Assembly: GCF_947500985.1 (NCBI RefSeq)
Contig: NZ_CANMTX010000004.1
Location: 248,001-312,000 of the forward strand
DNA: 64,000 nucleotides
From: an uncultured Maribacter sp.
GTDB lineage: Bacteria; Bacteroidota; Bacteroidia; Flavobacteriales; Flavobacteriaceae
Reading direction: 5' to 3'
Within the stretch, counting starts at the first letter, position 1. The number at the start of each line of letters is the position of its first letter. The notes under the pieces are model-generated. The model ran no database searches. It was not told the DNA's origin and saw only the letters and a program-made list of their open reading frames with translations. Shown in pieces: positions 26,899 through 35,840 of this stretch. Both the position numbers and the translations under genes were made by a program.

Positions 26899-28674
26899 AT
26901 GAATAGAAAGATTGTAATTTATCATGTATTTACCAGACTTTTTGGAAACACAAATACCAATAACAAACCTTGGGGAACAATCGAGGAAAATGGGGTAGGC
27001 AAATTTGCAGATTTTAATAAAAAAGCACTAACGGAAATTAAGGAATTGGGTGTTACCCATATCTGGTATACAGGTATACCTCATCATGCTGTAATCAATG
27101 ATTATACTGAAATCGGTATTTCAAATGATGACCCAGACGTTGTAAAAGGTAGAGCAGGTTCACCATATGCAGTTAAAGATTATTACAATGTTAACCCCGA
27201 TTTGGCTAAAGATCCATCAAAAAGGTTAAAAGAGTTCAAATCTCTAATTGACCGTACACATAAAGCGGGCATGAAGGTGATTATTGATATTGTACCGAAT
27301 CATGTTGCCAGAAAGTATGAGGGAAAGACGAGCCCTAAAGGTGTTTCTGATTTCGGATTTGGCGATGACACATCTGTTGAATATCAAAAGGATAATAATT
27401 TTTATTACATCCCGGGAACGGAATTTAAAACTCCACAATGGCGAGATGGTTATGTGCCTTTAGGTGGGAACACTCCTAATTTAGCATATGCAAAGTTAGA
27501 GGAAATTCCGGCGAAATGGACCGGTAATGGTTCTCGTAGTCCACAACCAGATATGAACGATTGGTATGAGACCGTTCGTGTAAATTACGGCGTTAGACCA
27601 GATGGTAGGTTAGATTTTGATATGCTACCAAATGATTTCGGCGAGAAAGATCACGAAGAGCATTTTAATTATTGGAAAAAGAGAGTAGTACCTAGTTCTT
27701 GGCGCAAGTTTAGAGATGTAGCCCTGTATTGGTTGGCAATGGGCGTTGATGGCTTTCGATATGATATGGCAGAAATGGTTCCGGTAGAGTTTTGGAGCTT
27801 TATGAATTCATCTATCAAAATGAAAAACCCCGATGCTTTTATAATGGCAGAGGTATATAATCCAGATTTATATAGAACATATATCCATAAAGGAAAGATG
27901 GATTATTTATATGATAAGGTCGATTTTTATGATGGCTTAAAACATATAATGAAAGGCTATGGTTGGTCTGATCATTTGCCGGTGGTACAAAATGGCTTGC
28001 AAGATATTGAGCATAACATGCTTCACTTTTTAGAGAATCATGACGAGCAGCGTATTGCTAGTCCAGAATTTGTAGGTAATGCTGAAATAGGCAGACCGGC
28101 AATGGTAGTTTCTGCAACGATAAGTACATCGCCGACCATGATTTATTTCGGACAAGAAGTTGGTGAGCCAGCTGCTGAGCATGCAGGTTTTGGTAGTCCG
28201 TCAAGAACATCTATATTCGATTATATAGGTGTTCCCCACCATCAAAGATGGGTAAATAATAAAAAGTTCGATGGTGGTCAATCAACGCCTGAAGAAGCCT
28301 CGTTAAGAGATTTTTACAAGCGATTATTGAATTTTACTATTAGCAGTGAAGCTTTAATGGGTGCGTACCGTGAAATTCATTTTTATAATAAAGAAATTAC
28401 TGAAAATTATAATCACCGGGTGTTATCATATGTTCGCTGGTCAGAAAATCAAAAACTAATAGTTGTTTCAAATTTTGATGTCAATGACCACTTTTCTTTC
28501 GATTTAAAATTACCTGTTGATTTAATGAATACATGGCAATTAAAAGAAGGTAGTTATTCTTTACATGATGCACTTTATGGTTACACCAGTTCATTACGAA
28601 TAGAAAATGGAGAAGGTCATGTTGCAATTAGCCTAAATCCTTTAGAATCCTTTATTTTTGAATTAAAATCTTAA
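26899..28674 (+). CDS. GH13 alpha-amylase-family enzyme
   Basis: I take the ATG at 26899 (591 residues); a TTG four codons earlier is less likely. The GH13 catalytic residues are visible: nucleophile D289 in GVDGFRYDMAE, acid/base E318 in AFIMAEVYNP and transition-state stabiliser D382 in FLENHDEQRI, with the earlier IDIVPNHVARKY motif. There is no signal peptide, so it probably works in the cytoplasm on imported maltodextrins, beside the GH65 phosphorylase. It is the last clear member of the sugar operon, though the GDPD lipoprotein gene follows three bases later and may be cotranscribed. Confidence 0.92.
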   Translation: MNRKIVIYHVFTRLFGNTNTNNKPWGTIEENGVGKFADFNKKALTEIKELGVTHIWYTGIPHHAVINDYTEIGISNDDPDVVKGRAGSPYAVKDYYNVNPDLAKDPSKRLKEFKSLIDRTHKAGMKVIIDIVPNHVARKYEGKTSPKGVSDFGFGDDTSVEYQKDNNFYYIPGTEFKTPQWRDGYVPLGGNTPNLAYAKLEEIPAKWTGNGSRSPQPDMNDWYETVRVNYGVRPDGRLDFDMLPNDFGEKDHEEHFNYWKKRVVPSSWRKFRDVALYWLAMGVDGFRYDMAEMVPVEFWSFMNSSIKMKNPDAFIMAEVYNPDLYRTYIHKGKMDYLYDKVDFYDGLKHIMKGYGWSDHLPVVQNGLQDIEHNMLHFLENHDEQRIASPEFVGNAEIGRPAMVVSATISTSPTMIYFGQEVGEPAAEHAGFGSPSRTSIFDYIGVPHHQRWVNNKKFDGGQSTPEEASLRDFYKRLLNFTISSEALMGAYREIHFYNKEITENYNHRVLSYVRWSENQKLIVVSNFDVNDHFSFDLKLPVDLMNTWQLKEGSYSLHDALYGYTSSLRIENGEGHVAISLNPLESFIFELKS

Positions 28675-28677
28675 GAT

Positions 28678-29424
28678 ATGCTCAAAAGAATTGCCTTAGT
28701 TTTTATTTGTATCACTTTAGCATCTTGTAATATGAAAGAAGAACCGTTAGTAATTGGTCATAGAGGTGCTATGGGTCACGAAACTGAAAATACCTTGCCG
28801 TCTATTCAAAAAGCGATGGATATGGGTGTTGATATGATAGAGATTGATGTCTTTAAAATTAAAAGTGGAGAGATTGTCGTTTTTCATGACGATAAGCTTG
28901 ATCGATTAACAAATGCGCCTGGTAATATTGAAGATTATTATTTTGTTGACTTAAAAAAGGTAATTGTTGAAGGCGGGCATGAGATACCAATGCTACAAGA
29001 TGTTTTAAAGCTTATTGACAACAAGGTTGCTTTAAACATAGAGCTTAAAGGTGCAGGTACTGCAGATAAGGTTAACCATATCATGAATTACTATATAGAA
29101 CAAAGAAATTGGTCTGCAGAAAATTTTATAATTTCAAGTTTTAATTGGGACGAGCTTAAGGAAATGCGTAAGCATAATCCAAACGTAGCTATTGCAGTCT
29201 TGACTGAAGAAAACCCAGTAGATGCTATACCTGTGGCTAAAGAATTGAATGCCGTAGCAATTAATCCATATTTTAAAAATCTAGATTTAGAAAAGGCAAA
29301 TGAAATTCGAGATGCCGGATTTAAAATTTATACATGGACGGTAAATGAACCTGCAGATATTGATGCAATGAAACGTATTGGGGTAGACGGTATCATTACA
29401 AACTTTCCAGAACGGGTAAAATAA
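28678..29424 (+). CDS. Glycerophosphodiester phosphodiesterase lipoprotein
   Basis: The 248-residue protein has a lipoprotein signal (C17 in TLASCNM) and the GDPD hallmarks: H28-R29-G30 with ETENT, the metal ligands in MIEIDVFKIKSGE and the second catalytic histidine in VVFHDDKLDRLTN. The C-terminal YTWTVNEPADIDAMKRIGVDGIITNFPE is also typical. It would split glycerophosphodiesters into an alcohol and glycerol 3-phosphate at the cell envelope. Its stop codon overlaps the next start as TAATG, so the two are translationally coupled. Confidence 0.9.
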   Translation: MLKRIALVFICITLASCNMKEEPLVIGHRGAMGHETENTLPSIQKAMDMGVDMIEIDVFKIKSGEIVVFHDDKLDRLTNAPGNIEDYYFVDLKKVIVEGGHEIPMLQDVLKLIDNKVALNIELKGAGTADKVNHIMNYYIEQRNWSAENFIISSFNWDELKEMRKHNPNVAIAVLTEENPVDAIPVAKELNAVAINPYFKNLDLEKANEIRDAGFKIYTWTVNEPADIDAMKRIGVDGIITNFPERVK

Positions 29425-30704
29425 TGTACGACGTTTTAGTAATTGGTGGTGGTGCTGCAGGCTTTTATGCGGCAATACATATCGCAGAAAAAAGACCAAA
29501 TACTAAAATAGCTATTTTAGAACGTGGTAAAGTTGTACTCACCAAGGTGAAAATTTCTGGTGGTGGTCGCTGTAATGTTACGCATGCAGAATTTAATCCG
29601 GCAGATTTAAGCAAGAACTATCCTAGAGGAGAAAAAGAACTATTAGGTCCTTTTCATACCTATGCCAGTGGTGATACCGTTGGTTTTTTCGAAGAACGTG
29701 GTGTGGCTTTAAAGATTGAAGAAGATGGCAGAATGTTTCCGGTCAGTAATTCATCACAGACCATTATAGACTGTTTTATTTCAGAGGCAGATAGATTAGG
29801 GGTTCAAGTAAAAACACTTTGCTCAGTCACCGGAATAGAGCAAGCTGAGAAAGAAGGAGCTAAGATTTGGAAGGTTGCCGTAGGCGAGAGTTTTATGTAC
29901 TGCAAAAAGCTCATTTTGGCAACGGGAAGCAACCCTAAAATGTGGAAGTATATTGAAGCATTAGGGCATACAGTTGTACCACCTGTACCGTCATTGTTCA
30001 CTTTTAATATAAAAGATGAACGTATAGCAGATATACCCGGTGTCGCTACACATGCCGAGGTAAACGTAATACCTAAAAAGAATTTTGGTAAAAAGACTGG
30101 AAAAGCAAAATTAGATACATCTGGTTTAAGCTCAGACGGGCCGTTATTGGTTACCCACTGGGGAATGAGCGGACCGGCAATTTTAAAGCTATCTGCTTGG
30201 GGAGCGAGAATTTTAGAGCACTATAATTATCAATTCAAAATTCAAGTGAATTGGGTACCAGAATATCATCAAAACGGACTCTTAGAATTGTTTTTGAAGG
30301 TAAAGCAGGTAGAAAAGAAAACTGTTTTAAGAACCAAAGTGCTAGATATACCGAGGCGTTTATGGGTAAACTTGGTTAAAGCATCTGATATAGCCGATAC
30401 TACGACTTGGCCAGAAGTATCAAAACAGCAATTAACTTCATTAGCAGAACAACTGACTGCAGGTATTTTTCAAGTTAATGGTAAAAGTACTTTTAAAGAG
30501 GAGTTTGTGACGGCTGGTGGTTTGGATTTAAAGGAAGTCAACTTTAAAACCTACGAAAGTAAAATTCTGCCAAGTCTGTATTTTGCTGGTGAAATCATAA
30601 ATGTAGATGCTATTACTGGCGGATTCAATTTTCAAAATGCCTGGACGGGTGGTTATATCGCAGCTAAAGGTGTAGTCGAAGATTTGAATTCAAATCAATT
30701 CTAA
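29424..30704 (+). CDS. HI0933/YhiN-family FAD-dependent oxidoreductase
   Basis: The 426-residue protein has the N-terminal dinucleotide-binding motif VLVIGGGAAGFYAAIH, the family signature KISGGGRCNVTHAEF, a second glycine motif LILATGSNPKMW, and the C-terminal FAD motif INVDAITGGFNFQNAWTGGYIAA. Length and motifs match the HI0933/YhiN (BaiN-like) flavoprotein family, whose physiological substrate is poorly known. It overlaps the GDPD stop codon by one base and is followed two bases later by a DUF1697 gene. Confidence 0.9.
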   Translation: MYDVLVIGGGAAGFYAAIHIAEKRPNTKIAILERGKVVLTKVKISGGGRCNVTHAEFNPADLSKNYPRGEKELLGPFHTYASGDTVGFFEERGVALKIEEDGRMFPVSNSSQTIIDCFISEADRLGVQVKTLCSVTGIEQAEKEGAKIWKVAVGESFMYCKKLILATGSNPKMWKYIEALGHTVVPPVPSLFTFNIKDERIADIPGVATHAEVNVIPKKNFGKKTGKAKLDTSGLSSDGPLLVTHWGMSGPAILKLSAWGARILEHYNYQFKIQVNWVPEYHQNGLLELFLKVKQVEKKTVLRTKVLDIPRRLWVNLVKASDIADTTTWPEVSKQQLTSLAEQLTAGIFQVNGKSTFKEEFVTAGGLDLKEVNFKTYESKILPSLYFAGEIINVDAITGGFNFQNAWTGGYIAAKGVVEDLNSNQF

Positions 30705-30705
30705 A

Positions 30706-31245
30706 ATGAAAACCTATATTGCATTTTTAAGAGGGATTAATGTCAGCGGAAAACATAAAATACCGATGGCTGAACTTAGAGAATTATGTGATAGTTTAAA
30801 ACTGCGAGATGTAAAAACATACATTCAAAGTGGTAATGTGGTTTTTAAAAGTGAACTTGAGAATACATCAGAGTTAGAAGTATTAATTTCTAAAGCTATT
30901 TTAAAAAATTTTGGTTTTGAAGTGCCTGTTATAGTGAAAACAACATCTCAATTACGTGATATTCTTAATGAAAATCCGTTCGAATCGGAAGATGAAATTA
31001 TAGGAAAAAAAGTCTATTTTGTGCTGCTAAATGATGTTCCGAAAGTTCAAGAGCTTACTAAGTTTAAAGGAGAATCTTACGAGAACGAAGAGTTTTCAAT
31101 TTCTGATAACTGTATATATCTAAAGTGTAAAGCTGGGTATGGTAAAGCTAAGTTGAATAATAATTTGATAGAGCGAAAACTGAAAGTTTTGGCAACTACT
31201 AGAAATTATAGAACCATGCACAAATTATTAGAGTTGAGTAATTAG
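30706..31245 (+). CDS. DUF1697 family protein
   Basis: The 179-residue protein starts with YIAFLRGINVSGKHKIPMAELR and continues VKTYIQSGNVVFKS, the clear signature of DUF1697. The C-terminal KLNNNLIERKLKVLATTRNYRTMHKLLEL is also typical. The family is widespread in bacteria and has no established function. It is soluble, and lies two bases after the flavoprotein gene, so it is probably in the same transcript. Confidence 0.88.
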   Translation: MKTYIAFLRGINVSGKHKIPMAELRELCDSLKLRDVKTYIQSGNVVFKSELENTSELEVLISKAILKNFGFEVPVIVKTTSQLRDILNENPFESEDEIIGKKVYFVLLNDVPKVQELTKFKGESYENEEFSISDNCIYLKCKAGYGKAKLNNNLIERKLKVLATTRNYRTMHKLLELSN

Positions 31246-31246
31246 A

Positions 31247-31720
31247 TTAATTTAATTCCCAAATTTTGTAATTCAAAGCTGTAGCGAAACAAACCCAAAG
31301 TAAGTAGGGGATTAACAATATGGCGGCAAATTTACTAACTACATTGAACCATTTAATAGTAATAGATAAAACTACTAAAAGTGCCATAATTACTAGTAGC
31401 CCATAAAACGGTTGTTTTAGTCCGAAGAATACAATACTCCACAATCCATTTAAAAGTAGTTGAAAACCAAAGTGATATAATCCCGTTTTTACATATTTAT
31501 GATGAAAGCCTTTTGCCCAGACCCAACCGGCAGATATACCCATCATAATATAAAGAGCACTCCATACCGGAGCGAAAATCCAGTTTGGCGGGTTAAAACT
31601 TGGCTTGTTTAAAGTCATGTACCATCCGTTTACAGAGCTTTGTGTAACCACGCTACTAAGAAATCCAATAACCGAGCATATGACAATACCAATAAAAATG
31701 TATGTAAGCTTTCTTTTCAA
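31247..31720 (-). CDS. TspO/MBR family membrane protein
   Basis: The 157-residue protein has five membrane segments and the tryptophan-rich features of TspO: SSVNGWYMTLNKPSFNPPNWIFAPVWSALYIMMGISAGWVW and LLNGLWSIVFFGLKQPFYGLLVI. TspO proteins bind porphyrins and related ligands. It is convergent with the DUF1697 gene, with their stops adjacent, and divergent from the decarboxylase gene. Confidence 0.92.
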   Translation of the reverse strand: MKRKLTYIFIGIVICSVIGFLSSVVTQSSVNGWYMTLNKPSFNPPNWIFAPVWSALYIMMGISAGWVWAKGFHHKYVKTGLYHFGFQLLLNGLWSIVFFGLKQPFYGLLVIMALLVVLSITIKWFNVVSKFAAILLIPYLLWVCFATALNYKIWELN

Positions 31721-31776
31721 TTGGTTGGTGTTTAGCTCTAAAATAAGGATTTATTTTAATTGATAGTCCTAAAAAC

Positions 31777-31784
31777 TATATTTG
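31777..31784 (+). promoter_or_regulatory. -7 promoter box of the mevalonate genes
   Basis: TATATTTG matches the Bacteroidota -7 consensus TAnnTTTG exactly and lies 17 bases before the decarboxylase ATG, implying a very short leader. A TTG at 31760-31762 is only 14 bases upstream, shorter than the usual spacing, so the -33 box is unclear. Confidence 0.55.
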
Positions 31785-31801
31785 CACAAATTGAATATTC
31801 A

Positions 31802-32884
31802 ATGTCAGAAAAAGAATTTATTCCAGCATCATATACCACATTGAAAGAAGAAGGCACAGTATCGTATTCTTCACCCAGTAATATTGCTTTGGTAAAGTAT
31901 TGGGGAAAGAGAGAGAATCAGATTCCCGCCAACCCATCTATCAGTTTTACATTGGCTGCATGCGCTACTAAAACCAGTGTGCAGTATAAAAAGAAGGACC
32001 AAAAAAGTGATGAGTTTTCGTTCGACCTATTGTTTGAAGGCCAAGCAAAAGAAGAATTTAAGCCGAAAATAAATACATTTTTAAAAAGAATAGAAGTCTA
32101 TCTACCGTTTTTAAAAGAGTACCACTTTGTTATAAATACATCAAATTCTTTTCCGCATAGTAGTGGTATAGCATCATCTGCGAGCGGTATGTCAGCATTG
32201 GCATTATGTTTTATGGAGATGGAAAGGTCATTCTCAGTATCTATTCCTGGTGATTATTTTAATAGAAAAGCTTCGTTCTTATCTCGTTTAGGTTCTGGTA
32301 GTGCATGTCGCAGTATTGAAGGACCTTTGGTACAATGGGGCGAAACAGCTTCAATCGAAGGAAGCTCAAACTTATTCGGCATAAAATATCCGTATGCAGT
32401 ACATGAGGTATTTAATAATTTTCATGATACCATTTTGTTGGTTGATAAAGGAGAGAAACAAGTAAGTAGTACTGTAGGTCATGAGTTAATGCACGGTCAC
32501 CCGTTTGCAAATCAGCGGTTTGATCAGGCACATACCAATTTAGAGAAGTTGAAATCGGTTTTAGCAGATGGTAATTTAGATACTTTCATAAGTATTGTAG
32601 AAAGTGAGGCACTTACATTACATGCGATGATGATGACGAGTAATCCGTATTTCATATTAATGAAGCCCAATACCCTTTCTATAATTAATGCGATTTGGAA
32701 ATTTAGGCAAGAATCTAATACCCATGTTTGCTTTACCTTAGATGCAGGTGCGAACGTGCATGTATTATATCCGGAAAATGAAAAGGATATCGTTTTTCCG
32801 TTTATAAAAGAGAAGTTAGTGCCTTTTTGTCAAAATGGGCAGTATATTTGTGATCGAATTGGTCTGGGTGCTAAGAAGTTGTAG
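31802..32884 (+). CDS. mvaD: Diphosphomevalonate decarboxylase
   Basis: The ATG at 31802 (360 residues) is chosen because the longer frame begins with TTG upstream of the -7 box. The protein is a GHMP-superfamily enzyme with SPSNIALVKYWGKRE near residue 25, the ATP-binding stretch PHSSGIASSASGMSALAL near 118-135, and the decarboxylase features GSACRSIEGPLVQW and TLDAGANVHVLY. It would convert mevalonate diphosphate to isopentenyl diphosphate with ATP. It is followed by a second GHMP kinase and a UbiA prenyltransferase, as in other Flavobacteriaceae. Confidence 0.93.
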   Translation: MSEKEFIPASYTTLKEEGTVSYSSPSNIALVKYWGKRENQIPANPSISFTLAACATKTSVQYKKKDQKSDEFSFDLLFEGQAKEEFKPKINTFLKRIEVYLPFLKEYHFVINTSNSFPHSSGIASSASGMSALALCFMEMERSFSVSIPGDYFNRKASFLSRLGSGSACRSIEGPLVQWGETASIEGSSNLFGIKYPYAVHEVFNNFHDTILLVDKGEKQVSSTVGHELMHGHPFANQRFDQAHTNLEKLKSVLADGNLDTFISIVESEALTLHAMMMTSNPYFILMKPNTLSIINAIWKFRQESNTHVCFTLDAGANVHVLYPENEKDIVFPFIKEKLVPFCQNGQYICDRIGLGAKKL

Positions 32885-33029
32885 GTAATTAATGTACTAT
32901 TTTTTTATAAAAAACGTTTGTAAAAGAATGATTCATCTATTCTGTTTAACCTTTTAAGGTAAAACGTTCAACTTTATGTGAATCTTTGACTATATTTATA
33001 TAAGTTTCAATATTAGCTTAGTTTTTAAA

Positions 33030-33968
33030 ATGAAAGGACCTCTTTTTTATTCAAAAATTCTTCTCTTCGGAGAGTACGGTATCATTAAAGATTCCAAAGG
33101 ATTATCAATACCTTATAATTTTTATAAGGGAGCTTTGAAGTCTGATGCCAGTGTTTCAAAAGAGGCAACAAAATCTAACGAAAGTTTAGCTGCATTTGCT
33201 CTTTATTTAGAAGAGTTAACTGTTGAAGAACCAAGTTTGGTTTCTTTCGACTTAGACCTTCTAAAAGCAGATGTTGCTGAAGGTATGTATTTTGATAGTT
33301 CTATACCGCAAGGGTATGGTGTAGGTAGCAGTGGTGCTTTAGTTGCAGCTATTTATGATAAATACGCGCAAGAAAAAATAACGGTTCTTGAGAACTTGAC
33401 TAGGGAGAAATTATTGAAGCTTAAAACGATATTCGGTAAAATGGAGTCGTTTTTCCACGGTAAATCATCTGGGCTTGATCCATTGAATAGTTACTTAAGT
33501 CTTCCGATTCTTATAAACTCTAAGGACAATATTGAGTCTACTAGCATACCTTCACAAAATGTAGAAGGTAAAGGAGCCGTATTCTTATTAGACAGCGGTA
33601 TTATTGGAGAAACTGCACCAATGGTTCAGATTTTCATGGAGCAAATGAAGAATGATGGTTTTCGTAAAATGCTAAAAAATCAATTCATAAAGCATACAGA
33701 TGCTTGTGTAGAAGATTTTGTAAACGGCAATATTCAGTCATTGTTCGGTAATTTAAAGCAATTGTCTCATGTTGTTTTGGATAATTTTAAACCTATGATT
33801 CCTGCAAAATTTCATGCCTTATGGAAAAACGGAATAGATACTAACGATTACTACTTAAAGCTTTGTGGCTCAGGAGGTGGTGGTTATATTTTAGGTTTTA
33901 CCGAAGATTTTGAAAAAGCTAAAACTGCGTTAAAGGACTATAAACTAGAAGTAGTCTATAATTTTTAG
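33030..33968 (+). CDS. Mevalonate-type GHMP kinase
   Basis: The 312-residue protein starts with FYSKILLFGEYGIIKDSKGLS, a mevalonate-kinase-like N-terminus, and has the GHMP phosphate-binding loop PQGYGVGSSGALVAAIY at about residues 93-109. The C-terminal LKLCGSGGGGYILGFT is the third GHMP motif. It probably phosphorylates mevalonate; phosphomevalonate kinase activity cannot be excluded from sequence alone. It lies 145 bases after the decarboxylase gene and 13 bases before the prenyltransferase gene. Confidence 0.85.
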   Translation: MKGPLFYSKILLFGEYGIIKDSKGLSIPYNFYKGALKSDASVSKEATKSNESLAAFALYLEELTVEEPSLVSFDLDLLKADVAEGMYFDSSIPQGYGVGSSGALVAAIYDKYAQEKITVLENLTREKLLKLKTIFGKMESFFHGKSSGLDPLNSYLSLPILINSKDNIESTSIPSQNVEGKGAVFLLDSGIIGETAPMVQIFMEQMKNDGFRKMLKNQFIKHTDACVEDFVNGNIQSLFGNLKQLSHVVLDNFKPMIPAKFHALWKNGIDTNDYYLKLCGSGGGGYILGFTEDFEKAKTALKDYKLEVVYNF

Positions 33969-33981
33969 GTAATTTCCATAC

Positions 33982-34887
33982 ATGCTTAATAGAAGAAATA
34001 AACTCTTACTTTTAAAAGTACTGAGTCTGTTTTCAGTGGTTAGGGGGTATAACATTCTAGTTATAGCACTAGCCCAATATTTAGCGTCTATTTATATTTT
34101 AGCACCAGAGCTTCCTGTTCGTAAAGTCGTTTTTGACGTTAATCTTTTCGTCATTGTAATAGCTTCTGCTATGGTTATTGCTGCTGGTTATATTATCAAT
34201 AATTTCTATGACGCAGAAAAAGACCTCATTAATAAGCCACGAAAAAGTATGTTGGATCGCTTGGTAAGCCAGCGATTTAAGCTGACGACCTATTTTGTAC
34301 TCAATTTTTTTGCGGTAATTGCAGCCAGTTATGTATCGTTTAAAGCGGTTTTCTTTTTCTCATCATACATTTTTGGCATTTGGATCTATTCGCATAAGTT
34401 GAAGAAAATTCCATTTTTGGGTAATTTTATTTCAGCCACTTTGGCAATTACACCATTCTTTGTCGTATTCATTTACTATAAGAATATTCAGCCAGTGATT
34501 TTTATGCATGCAGTATTTCTTTTTTTATTAATACTAGCACGAGAAATGATCAAGGATTTAGAAAATATTTCAGGAGATTTAGCTCAGAATTATAGAACTA
34601 TTCCGATAATTTACGGAGTACGAACTTCTAAAGTTCTTATCAGTTTATTGATTTTATTGACCCTTGTGCCATCATTACTGCTGATTTTTAAGTTCGATGT
34701 GGGGTATATGAACTTTTATTTTATGCTTTGTGTGGTATTGCTAGTCCTCTTTGTATTTCTTTTATTCAAGGCAAAAGCCCGTAAAGACTATGTTTGGCTG
34801 CATAATATTCTAAAACTAATTATAGTAATGGGAGTCTTTGGTATTCTACTCATAGATGTTGACCTTGTTTTAAACAGAATACTATAG
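33982..34887 (+). CDS. UbiA-family prenyltransferase (geranylgeranylglycerol-phosphate geranylgeranyltransferase-like)
   Basis: The 301-residue membrane protein has about eight to nine helices. The first aspartate-rich motif of UbiA enzymes is N73-x3-D77-x3-D81 in NNFYDAEKDLINKPRK and the second lies in REMIKDLENISGDLAQNYRT. The sequence type resembles proteins annotated in flavobacteria as geranylgeranylglycerol-phosphate geranylgeranyltransferase; the real acceptor is unknown. Its position right after isoprenoid genes agrees with a prenyl-donor-using enzyme of the inner membrane. Confidence 0.82.
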   Translation: MLNRRNKLLLLKVLSLFSVVRGYNILVIALAQYLASIYILAPELPVRKVVFDVNLFVIVIASAMVIAAGYIINNFYDAEKDLINKPRKSMLDRLVSQRFKLTTYFVLNFFAVIAASYVSFKAVFFFSSYIFGIWIYSHKLKKIPFLGNFISATLAITPFFVVFIYYKNIQPVIFMHAVFLFLLILAREMIKDLENISGDLAQNYRTIPIIYGVRTSKVLISLLILLTLVPSLLLIFKFDVGYMNFYFMLCVVLLVLFVFLLFKAKARKDYVWLHNILKLIIVMGVFGILLIDVDLVLNRIL

Positions 34888-34915
34888 TTGTTCGTAATAT
34901 GTTTCATATAACTAT

Positions 34916-34944
34916 TTGAACGGCAACGCAATTTGCTACCTTTG
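34916..34944 (+). promoter_or_regulatory. Promoter of the RluB-like gene
   Basis: TTG (34916-34918) and TACCTTTG (34937-34944) are separated by 18 bases, an excellent match to the flavobacterial consensus TTG-N(17-23)-TAnnTTTG. The start codon at 34963 lies 19 bases after the -7 box, so the leader is about a dozen bases. Confidence 0.75.
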
Positions 34945-34962
34945 TGCAAAATTGGTACAGTT

Positions 34963-35805
34963 ATGAGTAGGGATGATTCTAGTAGAGGAAAAAATGCTTC
35001 AGGTAGGCAAGGTGGTAATTTTAAAAAGAAGAGCTATGCTCGCGGTAATGCTCCCATTAAAAAAAATGTGACGCCAGCTAAGCCACAAGATCCAAATTCT
35101 ATTAGACTAAATAAATATGTAGCCAACTCTGGGGTATGTTCTCGAAGAGATGCAGATATATACATTGCTGCCGGTAATGTAACTGTAAATGGAAAGCCAA
35201 TTACAGAAATGGGATATAAGGTTAAGTTGAGCGATGAGGTAAAATTCGATGGTCAATTATTAAATCCTGTAAAGAGAGAGTATGTATTGCTGAACAAACC
35301 TAAAGACTTTGTTACAACTGTACGCGATGAAAAAGGGAAAAGACACGTTTCTGGGTTAATATCAAGTGCATCTAAGTCAAAATTACTTCCTGTAGATAAA
35401 TTGGAAAAAGAACATACGGGTTTACTTTTGTTCACCAATGATGGTAGTATGACCAAGGTATTGAAAAGCCCTGTAAACGGCATGCGTAAAATTTATCATT
35501 TGGTTTTAGACCAAGAATTAAGAAGTGCCGATTTAAAGAAGATTCAAGAAGGTGTAGTTGTTGACGAAAAGGCAGTTCGTGTTCAAGATGTAAGTTTTAT
35601 TGCTGATGCTCCAAAAAGAGAAGTCGGTATTGAGATTTACAGTTCTAGAAATAAAATCGTAGAACGCATTTTTGAAAATTTAGGGTATAAGATTCAAAGA
35701 ATGGATAGGGTTGTTTATGGAGGTCTTACCAAAAAAGATTTACCAAGAGGACACTGGAGGTATTTGACCGATCAAGAGGTTATAAATCTTAAGATGATCA
35801 AGTAA
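34963..35805 (+). CDS. RluB-like pseudouridine synthase with altered catalytic motif
   Basis: I start at the ATG at 34963 (280 residues), downstream of a good promoter; the longer TTG frame would begin upstream of the -7 box. Residues 1-45 are basic and disordered. An S4 RNA-binding domain follows (about 47-95, RLNKYVANSGVCSRRDA). The catalytic segment reads PVDKLEKEHTGLLLFTNDG, where the family has PVGRLDxxTxGLLLxTNDG: the catalytic aspartate is replaced by E148 and the preceding arginine by K146. The rest is canonical, ending GGLTKKDLPRGHWRYL. It may be an inactive RNA-binding relative, or use D145 instead. Confidence 0.8.
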   Translation: MSRDDSSRGKNASGRQGGNFKKKSYARGNAPIKKNVTPAKPQDPNSIRLNKYVANSGVCSRRDADIYIAAGNVTVNGKPITEMGYKVKLSDEVKFDGQLLNPVKREYVLLNKPKDFVTTVRDEKGKRHVSGLISSASKSKLLPVDKLEKEHTGLLLFTNDGSMTKVLKSPVNGMRKIYHLVLDQELRSADLKKIQEGVVVDEKAVRVQDVSFIADAPKREVGIEIYSSRNKIVERIFENLGYKIQRMDRVVYGGLTKKDLPRGHWRYLTDQEVINLKMIK

Positions 35806-35840
35806 TACAATGTCCTTGTCTATTTAAAAGGCTATAGGAT

